A stretch of DNA of 64,000 nucleotides from Plumapathes pennacea (Eukaryota > Cnidaria > Anthozoa > Antipatharia > Myriopathidae), in assembly GCA_964036295.1 (NCBI GenBank), contig OZ038470.1, positions 12,405,578 through 12,469,577 of the forward strand. The letters are read 5' to 3'. Each line of letters begins with the position of its first letter. Position 1 is the first letter of the stretch. Of the stretch, positions 43,181-52,735 are shown piece after piece. Made by a program: the position numbers and the translations under genes. The notes below the pieces were generated by a model that saw only the letters and a list, made by a program, of their open reading frames with translations, did not search any database and was not told where the DNA came from.

Positions 43181-45320
43181 TGTGTCCTTCCCGCTGGTAC
43201 GATGGAGTTTGATCGATTGACCAGCGGGAAGGACAGCGCGAAATAACCAGACTATCTTTAACCGTATCTTCAGTCGAGGATATACAGAGTAAAATGTACC
43301 ATCGGAAACTCAAGTAGAACTGCTTGACTGAATTATATTTGACACAAAATGAGCCTCACAGTGAAGCAGAGTATTGTAATGCACCAGTCAATTGTAACCC
43401 CCCCCCCTCCCCCCCCCCCCCCCTGCTGACAAATCCCCCACATTGTGGGGCCAAAAATTTGGCAAAATTTTACAAAAGAGGCTTTGCACAGAAAACTTCT
43501 CTCACGAACAAACCGCGTGGTCGAACTGGACGAGGCCACATTGCATCATATTTTTGGTCAGATCTCCCACCTTGAGCCCCACCTCCGCAGGTCGAGAATC
43601 CTGAAGAGAAAATCCCCCACCCCTTCGGGCTTAAACACCTTTCAAATAGGAAAAAATGCCCCACATTGCCCCACCATTCCCCGAGGTGGGGGTGGGGGTT
43701 ACAATTGACTGGTGCATAGCGAACACTGATCATTGTGTTGCGTTTAGTTAGTTATTGATTACAGTACAGTACGTGCTTGAATCTATTAAGTCACAACTCA
43801 GATATCTTTGGAATATCCGTTCAGCACAATACTTGATTATTACTGTGAATTAGCCTTTCTTTATTGTTTTGCCTTTTTGTATAGCCTTTGTTCAAGTGTA
43901 TAACTATACGTGTACTTAAGACTTGAGAGAGAGATTGCTGAGTCGCTTGTAGCGTTCAGACCGTTTGTGATTAAAGTGTTCTATTAGTGACCCGTGAGTT
44001 TATTCTACTCCGTGCCCTCGGCAAGCATTACAGTATAGTAAAGTGTGGTGTCCTTTCCGTACGCTGTCTTTGGATCGTACCAGCTGGAAGGACAGAGTGA
44101 AATAACTCAATTACTTCACAGGCTCTTAGAAAGACTATCATCTTATAACAGGAGAGATAGACCCCGAGATAGACAGACAGACAAACAGGCAGCAGACAAC
44201 TTCATTAATATTTCGAATATTTATTATATGTGCATTTATACCTGCCTTGTGAGCATATGCTGTCATAGGCATTGCCTAAAATAATATAGCTGGTTTTAGT
44301 TCAAATTGCTCAGTTGGTTTGATTTACATACACTAGTGATGGTACATATAGAGAATCCCTTTCATACTTGGTATATATTAACATTATTATAAGTGGTCAT
44401 GATTTTTTAATATAAACATTATGAGAGGTATTTCAGCAACACTGCTGGCATGACAGTAACTGAATATATGAATGGTCAATTACCATATAATAAGAAAAGG
44501 CAGCTGAAGGTGTGTACAGAACATTTCAGGTTGTCTCATATAATGTCAGTTACCACCAAAAAAATTATCTTTTATGCCATGAACATCCCATGAGATAAAT
44601 ATAGTGACCCATGGATTTGGAAATATGTAATTTCTTAGTCATTGAAGTTATTGTAAAGCCATGATTTTCCCATTAATATTGTTTCTTTCTCACTACATAA
44701 CATGTTCTTGTATGGGGTTGGCATAATTTGTATTATGTGTGTGAATGATCTGTGCACAATGGGTAGGGGGAAAGGGGTCAATTTGTAAAACAATGACACA
44801 TTACAAGCACTCTTGTGTCACATAATTATTTTTTTCTTTATTCACACAGTAATCAACCCAACCATACACATAATATATAAAGTTCTGTTTGTCTTCCTGC
44901 CCTCCTTTGTGAGCTTTCAAGGCACCCAAGAAGGCAGCTCAGCAAAATTATCTGTCAACATTTTTCCTGCAGTAGTCTTTCTGATAGCAGTATGAGACAT
45001 CAATTAAAGGAGAGATTACATATTTACTCTTAACATCCTAAGCTAAAATAATTGAGTTATTCCACTCTGTCCTTCCAGCTGGTACGATCCAAAGACAGCG
45101 TACCAGCGGAAAGGACACCACACTTTACTATACTCTGCTTCACTGTGAGGCTCATTTTGTGTCAAATATAATTCAGTCAAGCAGTTCTACTTGAGTTTCC
45201 GATGGTACATTTTACTCTGTATGTACTCGACTGAAGATACGGTTAAAGATAGTCTGGTTATTTCGCGCTGTCCTTCCCGCTGGTACGATCGAACTCCATC
45301 GTACCAGCGGGAAGGACACA
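43181..45320. mobile_element. Inverted-repeat element with hairpin termini, 2,140 bp including a nested insertion
   Basis: Left end TGTGTCCTTCCCGCTGG, right end its inverse. Each terminus is itself a hairpin (GTCCTTCCCGCTGGTACGAT and its inverse around a short loop). The arms are about 280 bp (right arm 45050-45320, intact). The left arm is split by the insertion at 43375-44032 and resumes at 44033. A second hairpin (TCCGTACGCTGTCTTTGGAT...) lies deeper in each arm. The core 44113-45050 is AT-rich with no gene, so the element is non-autonomous and its class unknown. Confidence 0.85.
43375..44032. mobile_element. 658-bp element nested in the left arm of the 43.2-45.3 kb element
   Basis: The intact right arm shows the uninterrupted sequence 'gcagagtatagtaaagtgtg'. 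Here it is split after 'agtat' by DNA running TGTAATGC...GCATTACA, with GTAT repeated at the right border. Within it, a 24-bp inverted pair (ATGCACCAGTCAATTGTAAC and its inverse at about 43695-43717) encloses C- and G-rich sequence. No gene. Confidence 0.82.
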
Positions 45321-46050
45321 TCACGTTTTCCACAGTTTAGTTCGCCTCAGTTGTCTAAATCACCATCAAAGGAAGAGATGCCACTTGATGTTATTGAAGA
45401 TACACTTACACAGTCACCGGCGATCGAAGCCATTGCCGTCGCGATTATATGGAAACCTCTGAGCGGTCGCAGTGATTCCGCGTTAATCGGGGCGATCATA
45501 TGGAAATCAGGCTTTAGTGAAGTCGAAAAAAGAGACCTTTATTTCCTTTCAGTTAATGTGAAATTAGTTAGGAAAAAAAACAAACAAAACAAAACAAAAC
45601 AAAAAACGAAAACTAGTTGGCTAGTGGAGTATAAGATACGGCAAACTTTAGCACTTCATTGTGTATCGAGAAAAGTTTCGAAGCAGAGCAGGTAAAATTA
45701 ACTGTTCTCCAGAAGTTTGACTCTGTTGACAGTCGGTTGTCATTGTCCTTTGAAGACGACGGCACTCGATCCGAGTGCAACACATAGACTGCGGTACGGT
45801 GTTTTGCGGATAATGTTGATAACTAATGCGTGTAAAATGAGTCGTGTTAAGTGTGACGTCTTTTCACTGTTGCGCTATCTAGTGAAGGTACAAGGGCATT
45901 TCAAGAGGCCGGGAAATACACAACATTTGACCAAACGGCTTATTTCACAGTGTCTTATTTCACAGTTTTAGTTCAATTTACATTGTACAAAATATTAAGT
46001 TGCTACGACATCACAGTTGTCGTCTTGGCCCTCAGTCTTGGTCCGTATTG
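45321..46050. other. Region between repeat element and MGQ copy 7; no firm gene
   Basis: An open stretch from 45351 (MSKSPSKEEMPLDVIEDTL) follows a possible acceptor but lacks a partner exon and runs into an AAAC repeat. 45600-45790 resembles, in diverged form, the array spacer with 'agcactt[c]attgtgta'. I do not call a gene. Confidence 0.4.
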
Positions 46051-47199
46051 TTATCTTCCTCCTCTTCTTGTGGCACCTCCGTGATTGAACCGCCGCCCTG
46101 CAACATGTGTAAGATTCGTCGTCTTGCTCACTGTCATCATCATCTTGTTTCTTTTCATGATCATCTTGCTCCTGTTTGTCTTCATCAGCTTGCTAGCTTT
46201 CATCATCGTTTTGCTTTTTCCCATTATCATGATCATCATCAACTTCTTCATTTCCTTCCTGTGAGCCTCATCTTGCTTCTTTTCATCATTTTTGCCTTGC
46301 TTCTTGCCATAATAATCGTGCTCCCTGTAGTCAGCATTTTGTTTCTTTTCATCATTCTTGCCTTGCTTCTTGCCATAATAATCGTGCTCCCTGTAGTCAG
46401 CATTTTGTTTCTTTTCATCATTCTTGCCTTGGTCCTTGCCATAATAATCGTGCTCCCTGTAGTCAGTATTTTGCTTCTTTTCATCATAATCGGCACCTTC
46501 CGTCTTGTCATTATCATCTTGCTCCCTTTCCGGCAGCATGCGTGGTCCATTTCTCTTTACATGTGTAGTTCGACCTTTCAAGATGCGCAACACTTCGTAC
46601 AGCTTCTTAGCGAACTCGGCGATTTCCTTCAGTTGCTCAGTGACCTCTTTTATGTTCTGTGATCCCACAGACTTCGTCAGTTCGTACAGCACGATCTGAC
46701 GGTTCACTTTCTCCATGTCCAGGACACCAATTTGGGCAAAGTAGCAGAAACCACTCTCGTATTTGTCCTTCAGTCCATGGGACTCGAACTGGTACTTGTA
46801 CATCATGTAGTCCACGCGAAGCAAGCTGTTGTTGGAGAAGACCACCATGAATGCATTCATCTCCTGTTCACCAGCAGACATATTACCAAGAAACTCGTTG
46901 AGGGCAAGTGACACCAGTTTCTTCAAGCCATCCAAAAATTTGCCAGAGAATAAACTATCGATCATTTCTCCGACTTCCTTCGAGGGAACACTTGTGACAT
47001 TGACAGAGAACTTAGAATTCTTGTCCACGACTACTGCGATGGGCAGTCGCTGGTCTTCTATTGCTTTAAACACCATTTTTGCTGACACAGCCTCCACTTT
47101 GTTTTGAAGCAGCTTCTGCAATGCTTGGAGTTTCTCTTTGACTTCTTTTTCGTTTTTTTCTTCGCTCTCTCTAATAGCACCAAATATAGCTTGTCCCAT
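46051..47199 (-). CDS. MGQ family copy 7, long form (382 residues)
   Basis: Starts MGQAIFGAIRESEEKNEK. Position 6 is Phe rather than Ser, so the myristoylation signal is weaker. The core follows the family with more differences (NSKFSVNVTSVPSKEVGEM; LNEFLGNMSAGEQEMNAFMV). After EVLRI come GRTTHVKRNGPRML, an Asp/Glu stretch, and repeated units of about 20 residues (NADYREHDYYGKKQGKNDEK). The last ~70 residues are Met/Lys-rich (LMMIMIMGKSKTMMKASKLM). In the neighbouring frame the same DNA reads as an acidic tail with a stop (EEVDDDHDNGKKQNDDES), more like its relatives, so a late frameshift is likely. The upstream leader is clearly related to, but diverged from, that of the array. Confidence 0.8.
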   Translation of the reverse strand: MGQAIFGAIRESEEKNEKEVKEKLQALQKLLQNKVEAVSAKMVFKAIEDQRLPIAVVVDKNSKFSVNVTSVPSKEVGEMIDSLFSGKFLDGLKKLVSLALNEFLGNMSAGEQEMNAFMVVFSNNSLLRVDYMMYKYQFESHGLKDKYESGFCYFAQIGVLDMEKVNRQIVLYELTKSVGSQNIKEVTEQLKEIAEFAKKLYEVLRILKGRTTHVKRNGPRMLPEREQDDNDKTEGADYDEKKQNTDYREHDYYGKDQGKNDEKKQNADYREHDYYGKKQGKNDEKKQNADYREHDYYGKKQGKNDEKKQDEAHRKEMKKLMMIMIMGKSKTMMKASKLMKTNRSKMIMKRNKMMMTVSKTTNLTHVAGRRFNHGGATRRGGR

Positions 47200-48050
47200 T
47201 GTAAAACTGCGCGGAACTGTTTCCTCCTTTCTGACGAAGCAGTGTTATCGTCGGTTGAAGCTGTTCATCTGTGACGTGAATATTTTCTTCTCATACATAT
47301 TGAGAGTGGTGAGAATAATTACGTTCCTACGGCACAAGTCCACGCGCGGCCGCTCGTGTTGGAGGTTTTGCTATCAGTACTCCTACTGACGTTCTTGCCT
47401 ACGGGCAATACAGAAAAATCCGGACGCTTAGGAACCAATTAGAGCGAGCGTACTAGACGCGCCAAATGCTAATCGCGTCTATTATCTCATTCTCTGTCTT
47501 CCTGTTTACGGAAATGAAAACTTCCAGATATGTCAGCTTTAACCTCCGGACAACTTCACATCATTGTCTTCGTGTGGTTATCCTACACGAGGCTCCGCCT
47601 CGCCACCAGCCCGCCTCCACGCGGCCACGCATCTCGGAGCTTCCAAGAGGGAGAGGCCTCTAGCAACCAGAGTATCGTGTAGTCTGTGGCTGACATTAAT
47701 TGTGCAGCTGTGATTTCGAGCTGACCTAGTCTGTTCACTAAATGAACAGAAACCAAAATAATTGCTGATTGTACTTTCTGTACTCAGAAACAATTTAAGC
47801 TTAAAAGCTGGCGTCTGCAGCACTGTATTGTGTACTGAGAATGTTCTCCACTTCTGAGAACTTTGACTCTGTTGACAGTCAGTTGTCATCTGTTTGCCCT
47901 TCCAAGACGACCGCCAGGATTTCACGGCGGTGGATCAAATCTGCCTTTTGCAATGCTCCTGTAACTTCAAGTACCCCGGCTCAAGTGATCGCAACAAGGA
48001 AAACGCGTCACAGGGATAAGAGAAGGAAAAATAGCCGGATCCGCAAAATT
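47200..48050. other. Upstream of MGQ copy 7; no gene seen
   Basis: Contains the diverged leader of copy 7 (to about 47350). Around 47780-48020 there is a stretch resembling the array spacer end ('ttcaagtacccc...tgatcgcaac'). No other feature. Confidence 0.45.
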
Positions 48051-48052
48051 TA

Positions 48053-48232
48053 GGGTGCGTTTCTTTAATAGATGCATGATCCAAAGTATCCAATTTTGGA
48101 TATGATCCAGTGAATCCGTCCCCAGTGTGGATCACATGGATTCATTATCCGGATTTGGATTTTAGTAAAGAAACAGAGAATCTGTTTTTGGATTTGTGAT
48201 CCGGATTTGGATTCCTAAAAAGAAACACACCC
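48053..48232. mobile_element. 180-bp Harbinger-like MITE
   Basis: Ends GGGTGCGTTTCTTTA and TAAAAAGAAACACACCC (near-inverse), flanked by TTA on both sides, the 3-bp target typical of PIF/Harbinger elements. The interior is made of 'ggatttggat/atccaa' palindromes. Confidence 0.82.
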
Positions 48233-48280
48233 TTATTGTCTGGGAAAACAAAAATCCAATCACGAATCTGTCTCTCTAAC

Positions 48281-48482
48281 CCTTTCACTCCCAGGAGTAA
48301 TCAACTTCAATTTTCTCCTTCAGTTTCTCACCAGAGATGTATCATACAGTAGGGAGAACTTGGCTTTTCATACCTTGCTCACATGAAAGTTGATTAAACT
48401 ATCGATTCTCACTTCACTACTCACAGTTCCTTCTTAAAAAGTTGGGAGAATCTGTATTTTGAGTTCGGGAGTGAAAGGATTA
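48281..48482. mobile_element. ~200-bp MITE of the 'ctttcactccc' family
   Basis: Begins 'aaccctttcactcccagg', ends 'cgggagtgaaaggatt'. The interior includes 'cagtttctcaccagag' and 'gagaacttggcttt'. Relatives occur at about 51555-51737, 52862-53068 (reversed), 56166-56425, 57181-57325 and 58222-58430. A/T-rich TTAA-like borders recur, suggesting a TTAA-targeting family. Confidence 0.8.
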
Positions 48483-49416
48483 AAATTCAGCATAGATTCA
48501 CCTTTACTACTGTGACAGTACAAACCAGAAAAGAAATCTGACGCTACTGAGGGCTTCGAACTTATAAACTTCGCGATGTGATTTGTTGGAGGATTTCCAA
48601 CTGCTAACGTTGCTTCATTATCTGCGTGTTATAAGAACATCATCGCTTGTCTCTGTGTGTTTTTCCTTAATCTTCGTGACTTACAAGTTCAATCAATGAC
48701 GCACTGAAATTACGTCACGGGCCACTTTCCCCAGGGAGCGGCTGAGTCTTTTCGAAAACGAAATCATAAACTGACTGCCAACGTAAAACACACTTTCACC
48801 TTTGAAATCTGTTATACATACTTTCAAAAAAACTGCCGTCACAATTTTTGATTTCTCATATTGTTATTCTACTGTACGGAGATAAGGAGCCGGGCAGATA
48901 AAGGAACTATCAAAAATAATCCTTCTGAAACGGTGACCTCATTTCCTATTGTATATCACGAAGAAATCACTTTGTCTTTGTTCAAGGTGTCAAAAGTGTC
49001 ACGGACGCCTATAAAAGTTTGTCACGGACAAGGGGTAGGTAGGGTTAGGGTTTACTAGTGACTGTTTCACGACAAATAAATATATTCATCTTTATCAATT
49101 ACCTTTCTACCTGCTGTAAATCTCTGTAAATTTGCCCAATATTTCACTTATGAAAGCTATACTTGTTCTGTCAAAAACCATCCGACTGTACCCTCCCCCC
49201 TCAGGAGATCAATAGTGTACCCGCAGAGTCAACCCGTAGACCAAACAATGATTAAAATAATGTCTGGTGTCAAACCCAGTGTGTTGTTGAAAGGAGGCTT
49301 GTTGTGAAGTAAATGCAATCAGATTCGTGTTTACTTTCCAGTTTGCACTACGCGCGGTTTGTTCTCCGTTCTCTGTTCCCTCGCTCTGGCGAGTTTAACA
49401 GCAGACATAACTTCAG

Positions 49417-50511
49417 ATGAGTTACATGCGGTCCAGCGACTTGAGTCGCGGAATGACTCTGCGAAATGCGAGCGAGCACAGAAGACTTGAAGGCCACATA
49501 AAGACTTTGGATGCACAGCTCAAACAAAACTTAGTCAGTCTTCAAGCCGAAATAATGGAGGTAAAAGCTTCTCCTTACGCCGGGAGACGAAGCCGCTCTA
49601 GAAGTCCCGCTCGCCCGCACGGGTTCTCCTCGGGAACACACCAACACACCCGGAGACTTCAAGGTCAAGATCGAGAAGCAAATGGCGATTTTGCAAACGG
49701 AAACCAGCGTCTTCACAAACGTGGACTGCCACGGATTCAAGTGTCGGGGAATGCAAATGACAGCTGTAGCGATGTGCCGCTCTTGCCAAAAATTAACACT
49801 GAAGATACTTGGTTGGTGAGCAAGGGGAGTCAAGAATCACTCTCGCCACCAACGTACAGGCGAGCACGTTCTCCCGGTTCAAGCGCGAGAAATTTGTCTG
49901 TTATGCCACATGCGACCAACTTGTACAGACCGCGTTCGTCGCCCAATATCTTCACAGAATCTACAGACGATAGCGGCGGCGCCTCAAGCGGAACGCGCAA
50001 GCAAAGACCAAAGGACAGGCTTCAAGCAGGTGAGCCACTGGTACCAGGGGAAGATTCAGTCTCAAAGAAAGGCTCTCGACGCTCGCAAAGCAACGAGAGA
50101 TCGAGCACTAAAGGAGAGGATTTTGGCGCATATGAGCGCCAGAAAGGCAGCCAGGCTTCAGCCCACGTTGTCAAGACTGAAGAACCTGACAAAGAGATTG
50201 CTTCTGGTAATCTGGACACAAGCGAAGGTGAAAAGGGGGAGCAGCTATTAACTCGAGATTTATATTGCGACGAAGAACTATTCAGAAATTCCCTTCTCCT
50301 AAAAGCGAGTAGAGAAGACGGTTTATCCACATCCCTGCCGGATTTGAAGAGCCTCGGCTTCATGGATTTCAACGAGGTCATCGATCAACGCTTGCGACAA
50401 CTACAGGAAGAGATTCCTTCGGAGGAAGAAATGCGCAAAATTCGCTACTTGCGATTTCGCGACGAACCCCCTCCCCCAGATATCCTGAGCGTTTTCGACA
50501 AAGACTCGTGA
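49417..50511 (+). CDS. Unrecognised intronless 364-residue protein
   Basis: A single open frame starts MSYMRSSDLSRGMTLRNASE and ends SVFDKDS. Residues about 20-50 form a plausible coiled-coil (HRRLEGHIKTLDAQLKQNLV). An Arg/Ser stretch follows (GRRSRSRSPARP), then a long polar low-complexity middle. The more ordered C-terminal third contains a Leu-rich motif (STSLPDLKSLGFMDFNEVID) and an acidic helix (LRQLQEEIPSEEEMRKIRYL). I see no signal peptide, membrane span or enzyme motif. AATAAA lies about 200 bp past the stop. The lack of introns contrasts with neighbouring genes and could mean a retrocopy or a genuine single-exon gene. RS and coiled-coil features suggest nuclear or cytoskeletal association, only as a guess. 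Confidence 0.7.
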   Translation: MSYMRSSDLSRGMTLRNASEHRRLEGHIKTLDAQLKQNLVSLQAEIMEVKASPYAGRRSRSRSPARPHGFSSGTHQHTRRLQGQDREANGDFANGNQRLHKRGLPRIQVSGNANDSCSDVPLLPKINTEDTWLVSKGSQESLSPPTYRRARSPGSSARNLSVMPHATNLYRPRSSPNIFTESTDDSGGASSGTRKQRPKDRLQAGEPLVPGEDSVSKKGSRRSQSNERSSTKGEDFGAYERQKGSQASAHVVKTEEPDKEIASGNLDTSEGEKGEQLLTRDLYCDEELFRNSLLLKASREDGLSTSLPDLKSLGFMDFNEVIDQRLRQLQEEIPSEEEMRKIRYLRFRDEPPPPDILSVFDKDS

Positions 50512-50709
50512 CAAGGAAAAACCACGCTCGGTGTTGCCAAGTGTTCCTGTTTAGAAAACTTAAAATTCTCGCAACTTGTCTCTGGGATAAGAGTTAAATT
50601 TAAGAAGTATCAACTATCAGTGCTGAGGAAACATTCACTGGAGCATCGACAGTCTTACGAACAGTAAGACAATTAACAGCAAATAGTTCATTACTCTTTG
50701 AAAATGAAA

Positions 50710-50715
50710 AATAAA
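50710..50715 (+). terminator. Polyadenylation signal AATAAA
   Basis: Canonical hexamer about 200 bp after the stop of the 364-residue frame. It is a plausible 3' end for that gene. Confidence 0.45.
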
Positions 50716-51116
50716 CATATCATTTTGATATGCTTGACTGGAACGACTCATTGGTCTTTGAGATGTAGCAACGGAGGAATGTCGACTTTTGTAAAGAAAT
50801 CGGCAGTCGTAAAACGTATGCCATCAGATCAAAGTACCGAACAATGTTTTCAAAGCGCTAATTTAGTCTCCGGAGCGGAGTTGTCCCGACAGTGACCGAC
50901 AGTCGGGTTCACTTATTTTTCCGATGCGATTCCGAACTCGAGCCGACGACAGCTGTGTCGGAAAGAGCACAGAGTGCTCTGATTTTTGTTTTTCATAATA
51001 CTTAATACAATATTCGCTGATGTTCCTAAACCCAAACAGAGATAAGATCTATACTCTCATGATAGAAATATTTACTCGGTGATATCCGATTTATGAAGTC
51101 TATTTTGATTACTTAC

Positions 51117-51229
51117 CCTGCACTTGACACTTGTTGTTTTCTTCTCCAAGAAACTTGAATGTCTGTCAGAGCCATAGTATAAACATGGACGTCCACAGTC
51201 CCTCCCGTGCCAGGCAAACAACAACGCCA
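51117..51229 (-). other. Orphan exon candidate
   Basis: A pyrimidine tract with TATGCAG acceptor and a GTAAGT donor enclose 113 bp, open in two frames (TVDVHVYTMALTDIQVSWRR or GRDCGRPCLYYGSDRHSSFL). No neighbouring exon with matching phase was found, so this may be a chance exon-like sequence or part of a gene fragment. Confidence 0.25.
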
Positions 51230-51983
51230 CTGCATAGAAAGAGTGAAACAAACAATAACTAAAAAACAAGGGACAAAAAAAAAAAAAAAAAAAAAAGACG
51301 GAACGAAATATCCGGATGCTTGTTTAGCCATCGGCTATTTGGACAATCTGCACCCCAAGTTTGTTTCAAAATGCATAGTTTTGAAACATCCATGTAGTGC
51401 AAAAATAAATATATTGGTATCTCTCGACGAACAACGAACAACAAGACAAAACGAACACAAACAACAAGACAAAACTTGGAGAAAGAAAAGACAAAATCAA
51501 AGGGAGGAAGGAAAGGCGTGAAAGAAGGGAGAAGCAGAGGTGGAAACTAACTGAGAAAAAGATGAATGACAAGCTCAAGTTTTCTCCATCAGTTCGGCAG
51601 CACAAATATCATACAGTAAGGAGAACTTGGCTTTTGATACCTTGCTCAGATGATCCCCTCGCTACACTGATCAATCAGTTTCTTCTCAAAGAGTTGGGAG
51701 AATCTGCATTTTAAACTTGGGGAATGAAAGAGTTAACAATCGAAAAGTTCGGCGTCTAAACTGGCCCTAAGAAAGCTGAAAAGTCTGACTTGCTATTCCA
51801 CTTCACGATCACTAGAAATGAAGCACTCATGTAATGATCTTGAATTATAAACTCACGCGGGAATTTTAATGGTCACTAGATTAGCCAGGAAGCGCTGTAC
51901 TTCTTCGCACTTTTCTCGTGCTTTCCCAAATTCTCAAGTCCTTCTATAACTCAACATAGCACGTCGACAAATGCTATATTTCC

Positions 51984-51987
<4 letters not shown>

Positions 51988-52029
<42 letters not shown>

Positions 52030-52030
52030 C
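51988..52030. repeat. CAA microsatellite
   Basis: About 14 consecutive CAA units, followed by GCA/ACA variants. Poly-A (51273-51297) and CA/C tracts (52175-52220) are nearby. Confidence 0.95.
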
Positions 52031-52735
52031 AACAGTGGCAGCAGTAACAACAGCAGCAACAAAGTGGAAACACAAATCTATATTTTAGGTTTTAACAGTG
52101 TTACACTGAATCACAGCACGACCGCGGCTCAATAGGCACGGTCTTAGAATTGTATTGCGCGTATAAAACGGTCACCCCCCCTCCCCCCCAACCCTCCCCA
52201 GACACACACACACACACACGAGCGGACTGGGTGATGCCTGGTTCCGTGTGACAAACACGAAATTTGAAAGCCAGATGGCACTAAACATCTATATCGTGTA
52301 TCAACTTAGTTTTGTGTTTTGCAACATCAGATTATTCTTAATATATAATATGAAGTAGGCATAAAGCAATTTTCGATTGCCTTTCAAAGGCCAAATCCAA
52401 ATATAGTAATTTCAACGTCAACCAACCAGCCAGAAACTAGTAGAAGTAATTTGAGTTTAGCTTTACTCTCGAGAAGTGATCACTTGTTCCTGATTGGCCA
52501 AGAATGCTGCCAAACCAGTCCGGACCAACAAAATATTTAACGATTACTTTCAACAGTCATCCAAAAACATCTCTTTGTAGAACAAAACGCAACATATCTT
52601 GGCTATTCTGTAAAGGAATATCGTGTCCTTGAGTGTTTGAACTGATTTAGAGCTGTTCTCTGTTACCGCTACCGGTCACGTGGTGGCGTGTGGAAACACG
52701 TGCTCCCTCGTGTGTCCACAGCAACTCCTCCAAAG

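Noticed and set aside
42414-43212. Long plus-strand Pro/Asn/Tyr-rich frames
   Set aside because: All three frames are open over the same pyrimidine-rich minisatellite, indicating compositional artefact.
45351-45695. Plus-strand frame MSKSPSKEEMPLDV... as a gene
   Set aside because: No start context, no partner exons, and the end is an AAAC microsatellite.
49030-49055. TTAGGG-like telomere repeat ('gggttagggtttac')
   Set aside because: Fewer than three units; chance occurrence.
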